A stretch of 34,516 bases of DNA from Euprymna scolopes (Eukaryota > Mollusca > Cephalopoda > Sepiida > Sepiolidae), in NCBI GenBank assembly GCA_024364805.1, contig CM044495.1:28369314-28403829 (forward strand), read 5' to 3'. Position 1 is the first letter of the stretch. Every line of letters begins with the position of its first letter. Under the pieces are notes generated by a model. That model did not search any database and had not been told where the DNA came from. It saw only the letters and a program-made list of their open reading frames with translations. A program made the translations under genes and the position numbers. This document shows positions 9,191 through 18,195 of this stretch, one piece after another.

Positions 9191-9341
9191 CACCTGGATA
9201 GATTATTTTTGAAATCGCAACTCTATAATATATAAAATCGATAGAACATTAACTCTATAATAATGCATACGAAATTTGCAAGAATTAAACTATCATATTT
9301 AAGCGTACTTTACGACAGCGCTACGCCGGGCGTCCTGCTAG

Positions 9342-9670
9342 CTTAGATAAATACTTTTACAGTTTTAACAAAAGAGCTACAATAATATCAGAGTCAAAAT
9401 CAAAGTGTAGTATCTGTTCTTCAGATGCTGTACTTCCATTTCTTGTTCTCTTTCGGTGGCGGATCAGTCCTTCACGACTGAGACAATTTTTTATTTTTGT
9501 ACCTTTTCTCCACATTAAAAAACGACCCTGGTGTCTAACTCTGTCCCGTGGGGAGGCATATTAAATAGGTACAATAATATCAGAGCGTTTCCATTTACGC
9601 TAAACATCTACAGGATGCCAATATGTTACATTTGAATGAGTCCCCTGTGGAATTTCCACAGTTCTCGCTA
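9342..9670. other. No recognised gene
   Basis: The word ACAATAATATCAGAG occurs twice (about 9380 and 9570), suggesting a further worn duplication. Nothing else was seen. Confidence 0.4.

Positions 9671-9671
<1 letters not shown>

Positions 9672-9710
<39 letters not shown>
9672..9710. repeat. (TTA)n microsatellite
   Basis: Thirteen TTA units without interruption. Confidence 0.97.
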
Positions 9711-9712
<2 letters not shown>

Positions 9713-9970
9713 GGCTCTCAGGGAGCTTTCACAAAGGTCATCAAAGATCTCTCCTTAAAAACAACCTGTGGTGTTCACTGGAAGCTGACTGACAACAAGT
9801 CTCCCCAGATTTCCATTACTCTCCGCCTCTTTCGATAATATTTGCAATTTGCGTTATCGCAACAGCCGCTTACTACTGATTTCCCGCTAGCAGCGGCCAT
9901 TGGTCTCCACTGGAATTTGAGTAGCAATAAACCTCCCCAAGGTCCCCGTTCTCTTCGCACTGAACATGCT
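9711..9970. repeat. Possible diverged dimer repeat
   Basis: Two blocks share an ordered set of short words: TTCACTGGAA...CTCCCCAGATTTCCATTACTCT (9774-9822, as separate words) and TCCACTGGAA...CTCCCCAAGGTCCCCGTTCTCT (about 9904-9955). The period is near 130 bp. It may be a dimeric SINE or a local duplication. No Pol III boxes or tail were recognised. Confidence 0.35.
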
Positions 9971-10264
9971 GGTGAACTATATATTTTTTCAATTTTCTTT
10001 CAAACCTCATTTGCCGATTGCTGGCGGAGCTTTTCTACAAAAGATATCATTTTTATATAGTGTCGTTATTTTTAGGAGTACAACCCATAGAACAAGGATT
10101 AAAATGATCATGTATGAATACTTTTAATTGTCTTTTTCTGTCTTCTCTCTCTCTCTTTCTCGTATGCTTTCTCTTCCTCTCCCCCACTCTTCTTCGTTCT
10201 ATTTCTTTTCTTTGTCATTCTCTCTCCCTATTTATGCCTTTCTTTCGGGCTATCTTTCTTTGTG
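9971..10264. other. Pyrimidine-rich stretch, no gene
   Basis: 10130-10260 is T/C-rich without a unit. It borders the 3' tail of the tRNA/hammerhead SINE. Confidence 0.45.
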
Positions 10265-10341
10265 TCATATATTTATATAATAAATTCCACGGCCAAACAA
10301 CGTCGCAGCCCACAAGAGCCATCACTGTCAACGAACCGGAA

Positions 10342-10386
10342 GTCCAAGACTCGAGTTTCGCCCTCATTTGGGCTCATCAGTTAGAC
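10342..10386 (-). ncRNA. Hammerhead ribozyme, type I, canonical core
   Basis: Minus-strand reading, 5' to 3'. Stem I strand GTCTAA (10381-10386). CTGATGA (10374-10380). Stem II GCCC, loop AAATGA, GGGC (10360-10373). GAAA (10356-10359). Stem III self-complementary CTCGAG (10350-10355). T then C (10349, 10348), and stem I return strand TTGGAC (10342-10347), giving six pairs with one wobble. Every nucleotide of the known catalytic core is present: the G-C pair closing stem II, A15.1-U16.1, and C at position 17. The predicted scissile bond is after the C at 10348. Stem III is so short that activity as a dimer is likelier than as a monomer, as known for retrozyme and Penelope hammerheads. Cleavage itself is inference. 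Confidence 0.88.
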
Positions 10387-10395
10387 ACATCCGAA

Positions 10396-10461
10396 CTCAG
10401 GATTCGAAACCTGAGATTCTTGCATGCGAGGCAAGCACTCTAGCAACTGAGCAAACGCCCC
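10396..10461 (-). other. tRNA-Ala(CGC)-like Pol III head of the SINE
   Basis: Minus strand. It starts GGGGCGTTTGCTCAGTTGCT (A box within 10442-10454), has an anticodon arm CTTGC-CTCGCAT-GCAAG (anticodon CGC by position), and a T arm CTCAG-GTTTCGAAT-CCTGAG containing the B box. The 3' acceptor strand that should pair with GGGGCG is replaced by the linker to the ribozyme, so this is not a working tRNA gene. Resemblance to tRNA-Ala rests on the D arm and the anticodon arm. Confidence 0.8.
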
Positions 10462-10474
10462 GTACACAAAAAAA

Positions 10475-10685
10475 ATTCAATTAACCAACACATGTAAAGC
10501 AAACCGCGACGAAATCCGACTGTGAAATAAACCTACTTCGTCTCGACAAGGGACGCGGTCATCCAACCAGCTATTAACCCCAAGCCGATGTCTCACAAGT
10601 AGGCGTTTTAACTCGAAGGGACGATGCTATCCAGCAATGCTAACCAAGCGAGTAACTTATGATAGGATTTTCAGAATGTGAGAGA
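10475..10685 (-). repeat. Possible second tRNA-related repeat
   Basis: On the minus strand, words resembling a D arm (CTCGCTTGGTTAGCATTGCT, about 10632-10655) and a loose B box (CCTTCGAGTTAA) are followed by GC-richer unique sequence. It ends in a T-rich patch next to the tRNA-Ala-like head. The match is weak and the boundaries are uncertain. Confidence 0.3.
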
Positions 10686-10713
10686 TTGTATATAACAAAT
10701 TCCACAGCCAAAC

Positions 10714-10755
<42 letters not shown>
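10686..10755 (-). repeat. SINE tail fragment plus (TA)n
   Basis: Minus strand: GTTGTTTGGCTGTGGAATTT (10690-10710) repeats the tail of the hammerhead SINE, directly after a TA run of about 42 bp (10712-10755). Only the last part of the element is present. Confidence 0.7.
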
Positions 10756-11271
10756 CTCCATCTTATAATTGCATCCAACTGCCCGTATTCGTCTTATATT
10801 GCTTACTTTATTTGATCTCATAATCCTCCCACTTCAATCTCAAAAGGAGTCATTTAACTATAACATTTTCACGCATACGCATTCATTTATTTTATATTTT
10901 TTATTTTATTTCCCCCCACCATTCCTTTTTTCGGCCAAGACAAGAATGATGATTGTCACGCTTAATGAATTCGAACTTCTATAAAATAGAAAAAAAAAGA
11001 TTAAATAATGACTAGTCATGCGGGGGAAAAGAATTACTCAGCGATTAATTATTCGCTAATTAATCGTTTTGTTACTTATCAAATGGTTAAGCCGAAACGT
11101 TTATCTGAAGTAAGATTGCATTGAAATGTCATTTCCTACGGCCAGACGACAATTATCGTTCAATGAAAAGACACTCCAAAATTCAAACTAAACTTTTTTA
11201 GAAGTTGAGAAACAAGAGTTTTCAAGGAAAAATTACAGCAATCAATTTCTATGTTAATGAAACAACTGTAT
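10756..11271. other. No recognised gene
   Basis: AT-rich, moderately complex sequence. No repeat, RNA or coding region was identified. Confidence 0.4.
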
Positions 11272-11610
11272 ATTTTTTTTTAGAAAAGTGTCACCGTTTA
11301 TCAAAGCTTGAAGACCACTCGAGGATAAGGATTAACGAGTTTTAGTTGATCCAACACCGTAATGACGAGTAGTAATAGAAATTTGGGATGTCCTGATTAA
11401 TTAAGAGGACAGCTCAACAAGAACTTGTTTACATTGGACTTGAAAACCACCATGTTGTATTCAGCTGGATAGCAGTCCTGCGGTACAGTTTCACATTCGG
11501 GTAGTTCTATGAAAGAAACTTTGTTTATGGAATTAGCGTTTTATTTTAGACACGGAGGAAATTGTTAATAGTTGTTGTAGCCAGATGTATGTTTTGGGGA
11601 ATTTTACTAA
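11272..11610 (-). mobile_element. LINE B 3'-end fragment (B1)
   Basis: Minus orientation. The poly(A) tail appears as a T run at 11273-11282. Next is the conserved 3' UTR word around CCACTCGAGGATAAGG. Then come remnants of the ORF2 end that corresponds to FFLRTARLWN and YNMVVFKS in better copies. Diverged and frame-broken. Confidence 0.8.
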
Positions 11611-12345
11611 ATATGTACGACTAAATAAATGTACGACATATTGCTTTTGGTGGTGGTGGTGGTGGTGATGATGATGATTCACTACTCAAACAATTTCCAC
11701 TCAGTCGATTTCTTGGGCCCGTTACGAACAAGTTTTTATATGTATTCAAATCCTTTTGTTTATTTTTACACAAGTTTCAGTCTTTAAATAGTAAATGACA
11801 ATTAAAACGGGAAAATATTTTTAAAAATAAAAAAAATTAAAAAAAGAGAGTAAAAAGGAAAAGAAAAGTGTTACATAGTTTGGCCGGGCAATGCCAACTT
11901 ATTATTATGATATTATTGATATTTGTAAGTAGAATGCCAGAAAGAATATTATCAACACGAAATAAATATTTAAAGATAAAATTATTTATGTTAAAATAGT
12001 TTCCCAAAATGTTAACTTGGTGAGAAAAAAAATGAACTAAAACAAAACAGGTGACAGAGGTGACTCGTCCGATTTGTGTCTTTGGTCGCGTTGGGGTTGA
12101 TGACGTAACGAGATAGTTTGAAAAAAAAATACACGTCATCAGTTAGTTATTCAGAACGTTTCGAGCTAACAAGTTGAAGAGAACGGACGGAGAAGTCCAC
12201 GGAACGGTTTCAGTGGATATATACAAAAATGTAGAGCTACTTCGAGAAAAGGGATCACTCATAAAAACGAATAAAAGCCATATAAAAATATAACTCGTGT
12301 TTATGGGTTTTCCTTGGAGGACAGTGTCTTCGATTACTGTCATCC
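11611..12345. other. No recognised gene; Helitron-like word at 11880
   Basis: A (TGG)n/(TGA)n run lies at about 11650-11680. GGCCGGGCAATGCC at 11882-11895 resembles the Helitron 3' hairpin but lacks a CTAG end. 12130-12340 has some GC-richer sequence leading into the hammerhead-like motif, with a B-box-like CTTCGATTAC at 12328-12337. Confidence 0.35.
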
Positions 12346-12386
12346 TACGCTGATGATTGCATAAGCACGAAACACTAGTGTCTGTA
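12346..12386 (+). ncRNA. Hammerhead-like motif, third example
   Basis: Plus strand. TACG (stem I), CTGATGA (12350-12356). A stem II with three pairs (TGC/GCA, loop ATAA) but a T/C mismatch where a G-C pair is usual. GAAA (12369-12372). Self-complementary CACTAGTG as stem III (12373-12380), TC, and TGTA as the stem I return (four pairs, one wobble). The cleavage triplet is intact. The short stem I and the closing mismatch make activity doubtful. The same CTGATGA...GAAAC layout occurs in Penelope-like retroelements, and the host element here was not identified. Confidence 0.55.
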
Positions 12387-12635
12387 AATGTAAAAGAATA
12401 ATTATTATTTAATTATAGTTATATGAATATATAATTCTTAATATTTTAATGATGATGTTTGTCTATCACTTCCGAAGATGGTCGTGATCATGCAATTGTT
12501 CTGTAGCTCCGGAGAGGGCTCGTCGATCCGATTTAAACTCAGAAGTATTTCCCGCATGTGAGACACCTGCGGAATGATTCTGTAGCAGAGATGTTGATCG
12601 ATCTTTCTTTTCTAATAGAACGCTTCTTTTAGTCT

Positions 12636-12639
<4 letters not shown>
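12387..12639. other. No recognised gene
   Basis: The word ACTTCCGAAGATGGTCGTGATC (12469-12490, two adjoining words) has a diverged partner ACTTCTGATGGTCACGATCC at 13330-13350, so the two may be parts of one repeat family flanking the 5S-derived element. Confidence 0.35.
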
Positions 12640-12676
<37 letters not shown>

Positions 12677-12946
12677 CTGCACTAACCCTATTTTAGTTTA
12701 ACCGGTTTCCTCCGGAGGTGGGAGTATGAAATTCACAATCGATCCTCAGTCGCTTGTACATCCCCGTTAGGGGAGATGACAACATTAGGTTTTTGCAACT
12801 CTTGCACAGAGGTGTTGACGTCCTCCTACATACAGCGCCTGGAATTCCCAAATTGGTCACCCATTTTACTAATGGCCAGGCTCAACGTTGCTTAACTTCG
12901 GTGATCTGATGGGAACCGGTGTGTTAACGTGATTATACCGTATGTG
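12640..12946 (-). repeat. 5S rRNA-derived SINE (SINE3-like)
   Basis: Minus strand. The first about 124 nt (12823-12946) align with 5S rRNA. They are followed by about 150 nt of unrelated body (GGGATGTACAAGCGACTGAG and onward) and an (AC)n tail at 12640-12674. A 5S head, a non-5S body and a simple tail is the plan of SINE3 elements known in fish and some other animals. No clear target duplication was found. A 5S pseudogene that happens to lie beside a microsatellite is the alternative. Confidence 0.6.
12823..12946 (-). pseudogene. 5S rRNA-like sequence
   Basis: Minus strand landmarks of 5S rRNA in order: CATACGGTATAATCACGTTA (5' part of helix I/II), CACCGGTTCCCATCAGATCA, CCGAAGTTAAGCAACGTTGA (internal A box), GAGCCTGG, AATGGGTGACC (C box), GGGAATTCC, and GCGCTGTATG near the 3' end. 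The order and spacing are complete over about 120 nt. I estimate 65-75 % identity to typical animal 5S, closest in style to arthropod/mollusc 5S (ATCACCGAAGTTAAGC). It is too diverged to be a functional rRNA gene. Confidence 0.8.
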
Positions 12947-14505
12947 TGCAGATTCAGCAATGGTGGCTCATTTGTGTCTCGCAGTACGCCAGGTACATCT
13001 GTCTTGGGGTAGGTAGTTGGAATGAAAACCGAACAGTTTGAGGAAAACCTTTGGACTGTTTTTAAACTGTTTTAGCTGTCTTCCTACGGTTCTTTTTCTT
13101 TTAGACAGCTCACTGTAAAGGAACTATTTTGGGAGTCTGGAATCTGTCATGTGGCATATTTGTCTCGTCCAACAAACCTGACACTCAAATCTCCGGTCAT
13201 ACACATCATGCTGCAACAGTGTAAGGTTCGTTGGGCAGATCATATTTTAATGTTTAAGACACGGCTATATGACAAAAAATAATAAAGCAATGCTGTAGTG
13301 GAACTGGCATAAACTATTATCTGTTCACTACTTCTGATGGTCACGATCCACCTATGTCAGTCCAAAGCGCTACAGACTTGTGTGATGTGTTCGCGGTGAA
13401 CAGTCGATAGCTATCCTATACAAGCAGTTATAGGCAAACATCCGGCACAACAAAGTGAGCCGCATCTGGACATGCAAACGATTGGTTTTACCAACAAATT
13501 GGTGACGTTTTATAGTCCAATATAAGCAGGTATATTTTGCCCGTTCAGTTAGTTGGGAGACTAGCCTGCCATTCAAGTGTAGTTGGTTTCCGTCGTAAAA
13601 TCGTTTCCTGTTGTGATACTCGATGTTTGTTGAAGTTCCTGTTAGTTTGCTAATGGTCATGTTTTTTTTTCTTCTTTTTTACTCTTTTTCTACTCAAACA
13701 AGGTATATCGCCACTTGAATGTAAGGGGTTATTATTTAGGTTCATGTCTAATGGGGAATTGTGGGGGAGTTGAGTAGCGAGATAGTTATTCACGTTACAT
13801 TTAAACTTTTGCATGTCAGTACAATCAGAGAAGTAAGAAAACGGGAGAATTCTAACATCTAGCAGTCTGAGAGAGGAAGCTATTAGAGTAGATAACTTTT
13901 CGGCATATAGTGACTCAACAGAGAAGGGGCAGGTTTTTGCTGCTTGTTACGTTGATCGAGAGTATGTATGTCGAAGTACTAGTACATCAGAACACATGCC
14001 ATTGAATTACTTGTAAAACAGGCACAAGGATACAACACTGCGGCGTTGAAACAGTAGCAGGAGCTTGGCCTATAGTGCGGACCTATTAGATTGGAAACTT
14101 TTTTGGACCCTGTCTAAGAGTAAGAGACTAGCGTTAGGTGCAGCAATACTCGATGCATGGGCGCATGATTACTTTGTAGCAGTATAGGCTACTATTGAGT
14201 GTGAGTACTGTGGAGAAGGCCCACCTTCGTTGGTTTGCGAGTCTTCTGAAGGCGGGATTCGTTGAAAACTTTTATCCTTTGGTCCTTTCGTCTATTCGTC
14301 CGTCGATGTTTGTGCCAGTGAAAGGCTAGTCAGATTTTAGTTTTCTTGCTTATTGCTTTACGATAATTAATATCAAGAACGGGTTAATGCCTTTCTTTGA
14401 TTCATTATTTAAACTTTGTGAACCGATTTTGATTACGAATGGAAAAGGCCGAATTAACTTCTAATATAACTTTTACCGAAACATACAAATAAAGAGCTTT
14501 TGTGT
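12947..14505. other. No recognised gene
   Basis: About 1.5 kb of mixed-complexity sequence. I see no coding region longer than chance and no repeat with a partner in this window beyond the short word near 13330. This is the longest stretch in the window without an assigned repeat and could hold older repeats or non-coding host sequence. Confidence 0.4.
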
Positions 14506-14509
14506 TTCA

Positions 14510-14577
14510 AGGACTCGTGGCATAGTGGATACAGTACTTGGTGAATTTCAGTAATTACTGAACTCTTTTTGGATATC
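14510..14577 (+). repeat. Possible tRNA-Arg-like SINE head
   Basis: ACTCGTGGCATAGTGGATAC (14512-14531) looks like the acceptor/D arm of an arginine-type tRNA, with an A box. No B box follows before the CT microsatellite at 14583, so only the first half is supported. Confidence 0.35.
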
Positions 14578-14580
14578 CTT

Positions 14581-14582
<2 letters not shown>

Positions 14583-14645
<63 letters not shown>
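14583..14645. repeat. (CT)n microsatellite
   Basis: About 31 uninterrupted CT units. Confidence 0.98.
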
Positions 14646-14651
<6 letters not shown>

Positions 14652-15124
14652 TTGTTGATGTTATTTGTAGCTTGAGTTAACTGGGTTTTTTTTATCTTTC
14701 TTCATCATTCGGTTTTCACTGGCACACTATAATCGTTTATGATTTCAAAAGTTCAGTTCTTCTTTGGTCCAAGCTATAAACGGTCCAGAGTACCTTACTA
14801 GTGACACTGCCCGTATGTTTATACCTTTTATCAGGTTTCTACTAAATAGTTTTGATTTCAAAGGTTGTCACATTCGTGGGTGGTAGTGGGGATAAATTCC
14901 CTCTCCCTAAAAAAATGTCTTCATGTTGTGCGTCTCTGAGAATTAAGTCTAGCTCCTGGCCTTCTCGTGTGGTTTAGCTACTAAACTCGGCGAAACTGTA
15001 ATTGTTTTACATTTTTAAACAGAGGGGGGCTTTTATTTAATTTATTATATCAGACAGACCTTCACGTGTAGATTTAAAAGAGCACTAGTTTCTCAATGAA
15101 TAAATATATAAAGTATGACACAAA
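14646..15124. other. No recognised gene
   Basis: Nothing identified. Confidence 0.35.
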
Positions 15125-15810
15125 TGTTACAAGAACAAGTCCCCCGTTCTTGTAAGTAAGTAAAAATGAGATAGGATAGACCGAGAATTCGAACCTGGGA
15201 AGCTAGGTTTGGAATTAAGATTCAGGAAGGAATTCCCATTGTTAGTTTTAATATAAAATAGCAGATAGGTTTGTTTGAAAAGGAATTCGATTGTTTAGAA
15301 ATGTTATTGTAAAAAGGAAATTGATGATTCAATTCTGTTTATGAAAAATTGAATTGAAACAAGGTCAGTTAGAAAAACGAACAATAGCAAATTTTAACAT
15401 ATTGAAAAATAGGTTAGGCCGAAAATAGGTTAGAAGAATTCGGTCTGCAGAAATGGGTTGGATACGTACGAGCCAGACATGTGAGAATCATGCATGTTTA
15501 GTCCACGGGATCGACCAAGCACGTTGGCTAAGAAATGAATTTTCAATATAGTTGCTAGTTTTAGGAAATAGAGACAGTTAGAGACCGGGAGAGAGTCGGA
15601 CAGACAGAGAACAGGAGAGAAGGTCGAGAGTCGACAGACAGGATCAGACAGGAGAGTCGAGTCGCATCGAATCCCCCTTTGGAAGCGAAGGGTTAGAAGT
15701 TGAAATCATGAAGTGACTTTGGATTTCTGGATGTCCTCATTGGCCGGTCGAAGAAATAAAGAAACATCATATTTTTTAACTGCCGTCTTCATTATCGTCT
15801 TTCTCAACAA
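15125..15810 (+). mobile_element. Candidate solo LTR (fossil)
   Basis: About 686 bp that starts TGTTACAAGAAC and is flanked by a direct repeat ACAAA (15120-15124 and 15811-15815), the size of target duplication left by Ty3/gypsy-type integration. It contains a polyadenylation signal AATAAA at 15755-15760, about 50 bp from the proposed end, as in an LTR. The proposed end (CTCAACAA) is not the usual CA and no second copy exists in the window, so this rests on layout. No internal gag or pol sequence is adjacent. Age unknown. Confidence 0.35.
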
Positions 15811-16839
15811 ACAAATTGTGAAACATTTATACGAACATTGTCTCGCTCATCTATAATGAACTTGGTGTATAACCCCATCTAAGTAATGTGTCCCTCCATC
15901 ATCATTAAGAAATGTGTCTCCCTCTTTATCACGAAGGAATGAATGTCCCATCCTGTGATAAAAGAACTGATAACTCATCTCCACTCCTGATATAAGTGTT
16001 ATAAGAAGAAACATTCAGAGACCAGTATAAACGTATCTCTCATCCCCCTCTCATCGTGTATTACATGTCCCCGTCTCTCTTAAATGTGACCGATATATGT
16101 CTCTAAACATGACCAGAATGCAACACAAGGCCATCTCAAGAAACGTGGCAGTATAAGGGTCGAAATGCTGGTTCATATTTAAATTGAACTGGAAACACTG
16201 CGTAGTATTGTGGGTCACAATTATTTTGTGTCTGACACAAGAGCGTCTAATTTGGTGTCGTTGAGGTATTATGCTACACTGAAGAGAGCACGTGGTAAAT
16301 CAGTTAAGAAATGATGTATCTTAGCATTTACAGTTGGATTTGTGAAAACATGTAACTTTCTTTTTGATTTTGCGGTGCACAAAAAGATTGGAACCTTGTA
16401 AGAACGGATTTTAATATTCTACATGTATGGAAATGACGATTGTAAATGTTCAGAAATGGAATGAACAGGAAGAAAGATGAAACAGACAAAGGTTCACCGA
16501 TAAGAATGGCATTAGAATCGGGTAAATAAAATGCATAAACAAAAAAGGGGAGGCACTGAGCGGAGAAGGGTAGACTATTTGGAAAATAGATGCCTGTCGG
16601 CCGAGGTTAATATAAAGATAGATGCCTGCATAAAAACTTTAAATAATAAAAAAAAATGAATTGCATATAAAGAAAATAATAGGCACTCACACAAAGGATT
16701 TTTTTAAGATGGGGAAAAGGGTTGTGGGTGTCCTAGGTGGCAAGAGGCAACACAAGTAGGAGGCGAAAAGAGTTCGAAAATGCAAAATGAAATAGAATAA
16801 AATAAAATAGACACCATAATCAGCAAATCATTTTGATGA
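15811..16839. other. No recognised gene
   Basis: About 1 kb with several short repeats of ATGTGTCTC / CATCTC type around 15880-16090, hinting at a degenerate tandem structure. Beyond that, nothing was recognised. Confidence 0.4.
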
Positions 16840-17045
16840 TCACCGTTTTTGCTTTCTCCCTTCGACTTTGCACAAACCGAACCCTAACCCATCTCTCTGC
16901 TTCCTCTCCCTTCAACGTCACCTCAGCTTCACCGTCGGCCCCCATCAAACCCGGTCTTAGCTCTCTATTAAAAAAGCATAGCTTATCTTCATCGTTGTTT
17001 CTCTCTCTCTCACCTTATTTCCCTGTTTCCTCGCCCCTTCACGTT

Positions 17046-17085
<40 letters not shown>

Positions 17086-17950
17086 CTTTCCCCTTTCGCT
17101 CCCTCCTTGTTCCTCCCTCTCTCGCATTCTGACTCTCTCTTGGATATCTCTCTCATTTAACTTTCTTTTCACTAGCCATCTCTCTCGCCTCTCTTCCTAT
17201 TCCTTGCCCTCATCTCTCCTTTGCCCATTGTCTCTCTCCCTTGCCCCCTCTCTATTCTTCCATTGCCTCTCTTTTTCTCCCCACTTTGCTTCTAGCTCTT
17301 TTCCTCTCCCCTTTTCCTCTCTCATCCAATTTTTGTAACCTCATTTTCGATGTAGTCTGTCCCCACATCCGGTGATGTCACAATAGTGAAGCGGTGCATT
17401 TATACACAATGATTTGAAGAGATGGGAGTCGACAGGGTGTGGTTCGGAAGGAAGTGTGGATGATAAAGGAGAGGTGCGTTCGATGTTGTAGCAAAAGGGT
17501 GTTGGGTAAGGTGCAGAAGGGGAGCTAGGCAGAGGTGAATGCCTATTGATAAGATTCGAGTGGGTGAAGAGGTCGATTTTTTTTTTGTCGCTTGTCATTT
17601 CACACACACGTTCGCAGAAACATAAACACACCCCTCACTCTCTCACCCCACTCTCGCTCTCTCTCTCATCACACTCTCTCACCCCCACCCTCGCTCTTTT
17701 TCACCCCCACGCTGACTCTCTCTTTCATCCCCACCCTCGCTCTCTCTCATCACACTCGCGCCCCACCCTCTTTCATCGCACTCGCGTCCATTCATACACT
17801 CTATCCTTCCCTTCTCTTTCTCTTCTTTATATCTGTTTCTTTTGTCTTCTATCTTTTTCTTTTTCTCTCCCTCTGTTTCTCTTATTCTCTCTCTCCTGCT
17901 ATTTTCCTTTCCCCTTCTCTCTTTCTCCTTTTTTTTTCCTCTCAATTTCT
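16840..17950. repeat. Kilobase polypyrimidine-rich tract
   Basis: About 16840-17335 and 17640-17945 are strongly C/T-rich on the plus strand, with a perfect (CT)n run at 17050-17082 and CTCTCAC / CACCC motifs. The middle (17340-17600) has mixed composition. The Ser/Leu/Pro/Phe-rich plus frames and Arg/Glu-rich minus frames are artefacts. Long polypurine-polypyrimidine tracts can form triplexes (established); nothing shows it here. Confidence 0.8.
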
Positions 17951-18195
17951 CAGATAACTTTATAGTACTTACATAATTTTAAGTACTTCCTTCACTATAT
18001 AAAAAAGACCAAGGTCTATGTTTTTATATAAATAAATATCCGTCTCGTCTCACGAAAGTTATTTCCAAAAAAAAAAAAAAGGAAAAAGTTCCCTTTCTAG
18101 CCTCCGGACGAAACCATAGCAAGTCAGACAATCCCGCTGTCTGCAATGGATTTAAAAAGAAATTCTTTACTCTAAATAAAAAGTCAACTTTTTGT
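17951..18195. other. No recognised gene
   Basis: AT-rich with an A14 run near 18068. Nothing identified. Confidence 0.35.

Larger units (their letters stand above)
8503..9341 (+). mobile_element. Non-autonomous Helitron, split by another Helitron
   Basis: The proposed 5' end TCTATATATATTAATAGGAT (8503) follows an A, as Helitrons insert between A and T. The proposed 3' end carries the hairpin ACGC-CGG-GCGT (9323-9333) and finishes in CTAG at 9338-9341. The next base is C rather than T, so this end is less certain. Removing the inner element (8584-9013) leaves about 409 bp with no Rep/helicase gene. The 3' half includes an 88-bp two-unit tandem repeat. Confidence 0.45.
10265..10461 (-). repeat. 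tRNA-Ala-derived SINE carrying a hammerhead ribozyme
   Basis: Minus strand, about 200 bp. The order is a tRNA-like head (10396-10461), a short linker, a complete type I hammerhead motif (10342-10386), and a body containing TGGCTCTTGTGGGCTGCGAC. It ends in an AT-rich tail near AATTTATTATATAAATATAT. The internal A and B boxes would allow Pol III transcription. A nascent RNA could then self-cleave at the ribozyme, just before the body. No clear target duplication was found. The body and tail recur at 5078-5148 and the tail alone at 10686-10712. No reverse transcriptase is encoded, so mobility would depend on a partner; neither LINE here shares its tail. Confidence 0.8.

Noticed and set aside
10396-10461. 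Functional tRNA-Ala gene
   Set aside because: The 3' acceptor strand is absent and the sequence continues straight into the hammerhead motif. It is a SINE head.
12128-12180. CTGATGA on the minus strand near a GAAAC word
   Set aside because: The two words are in the wrong order and no stems can be drawn between them. Not a hammerhead.
11837-12343. Two minus-strand frames of 100 and 66 residues
   Set aside because: Low-complexity Phe/Asn/Ile-rich composition and no recognisable motif.
12823-12946. Functional 5S rRNA gene
   Set aside because: Too many changes throughout the helices, and no T-run terminator at the expected place on the minus strand.
17546-17965. Ser/Leu/Phe-rich and Arg/Glu-rich frames
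   Set aside because: Produced by the polypyrimidine tract; no start context, domain or conservation signal.
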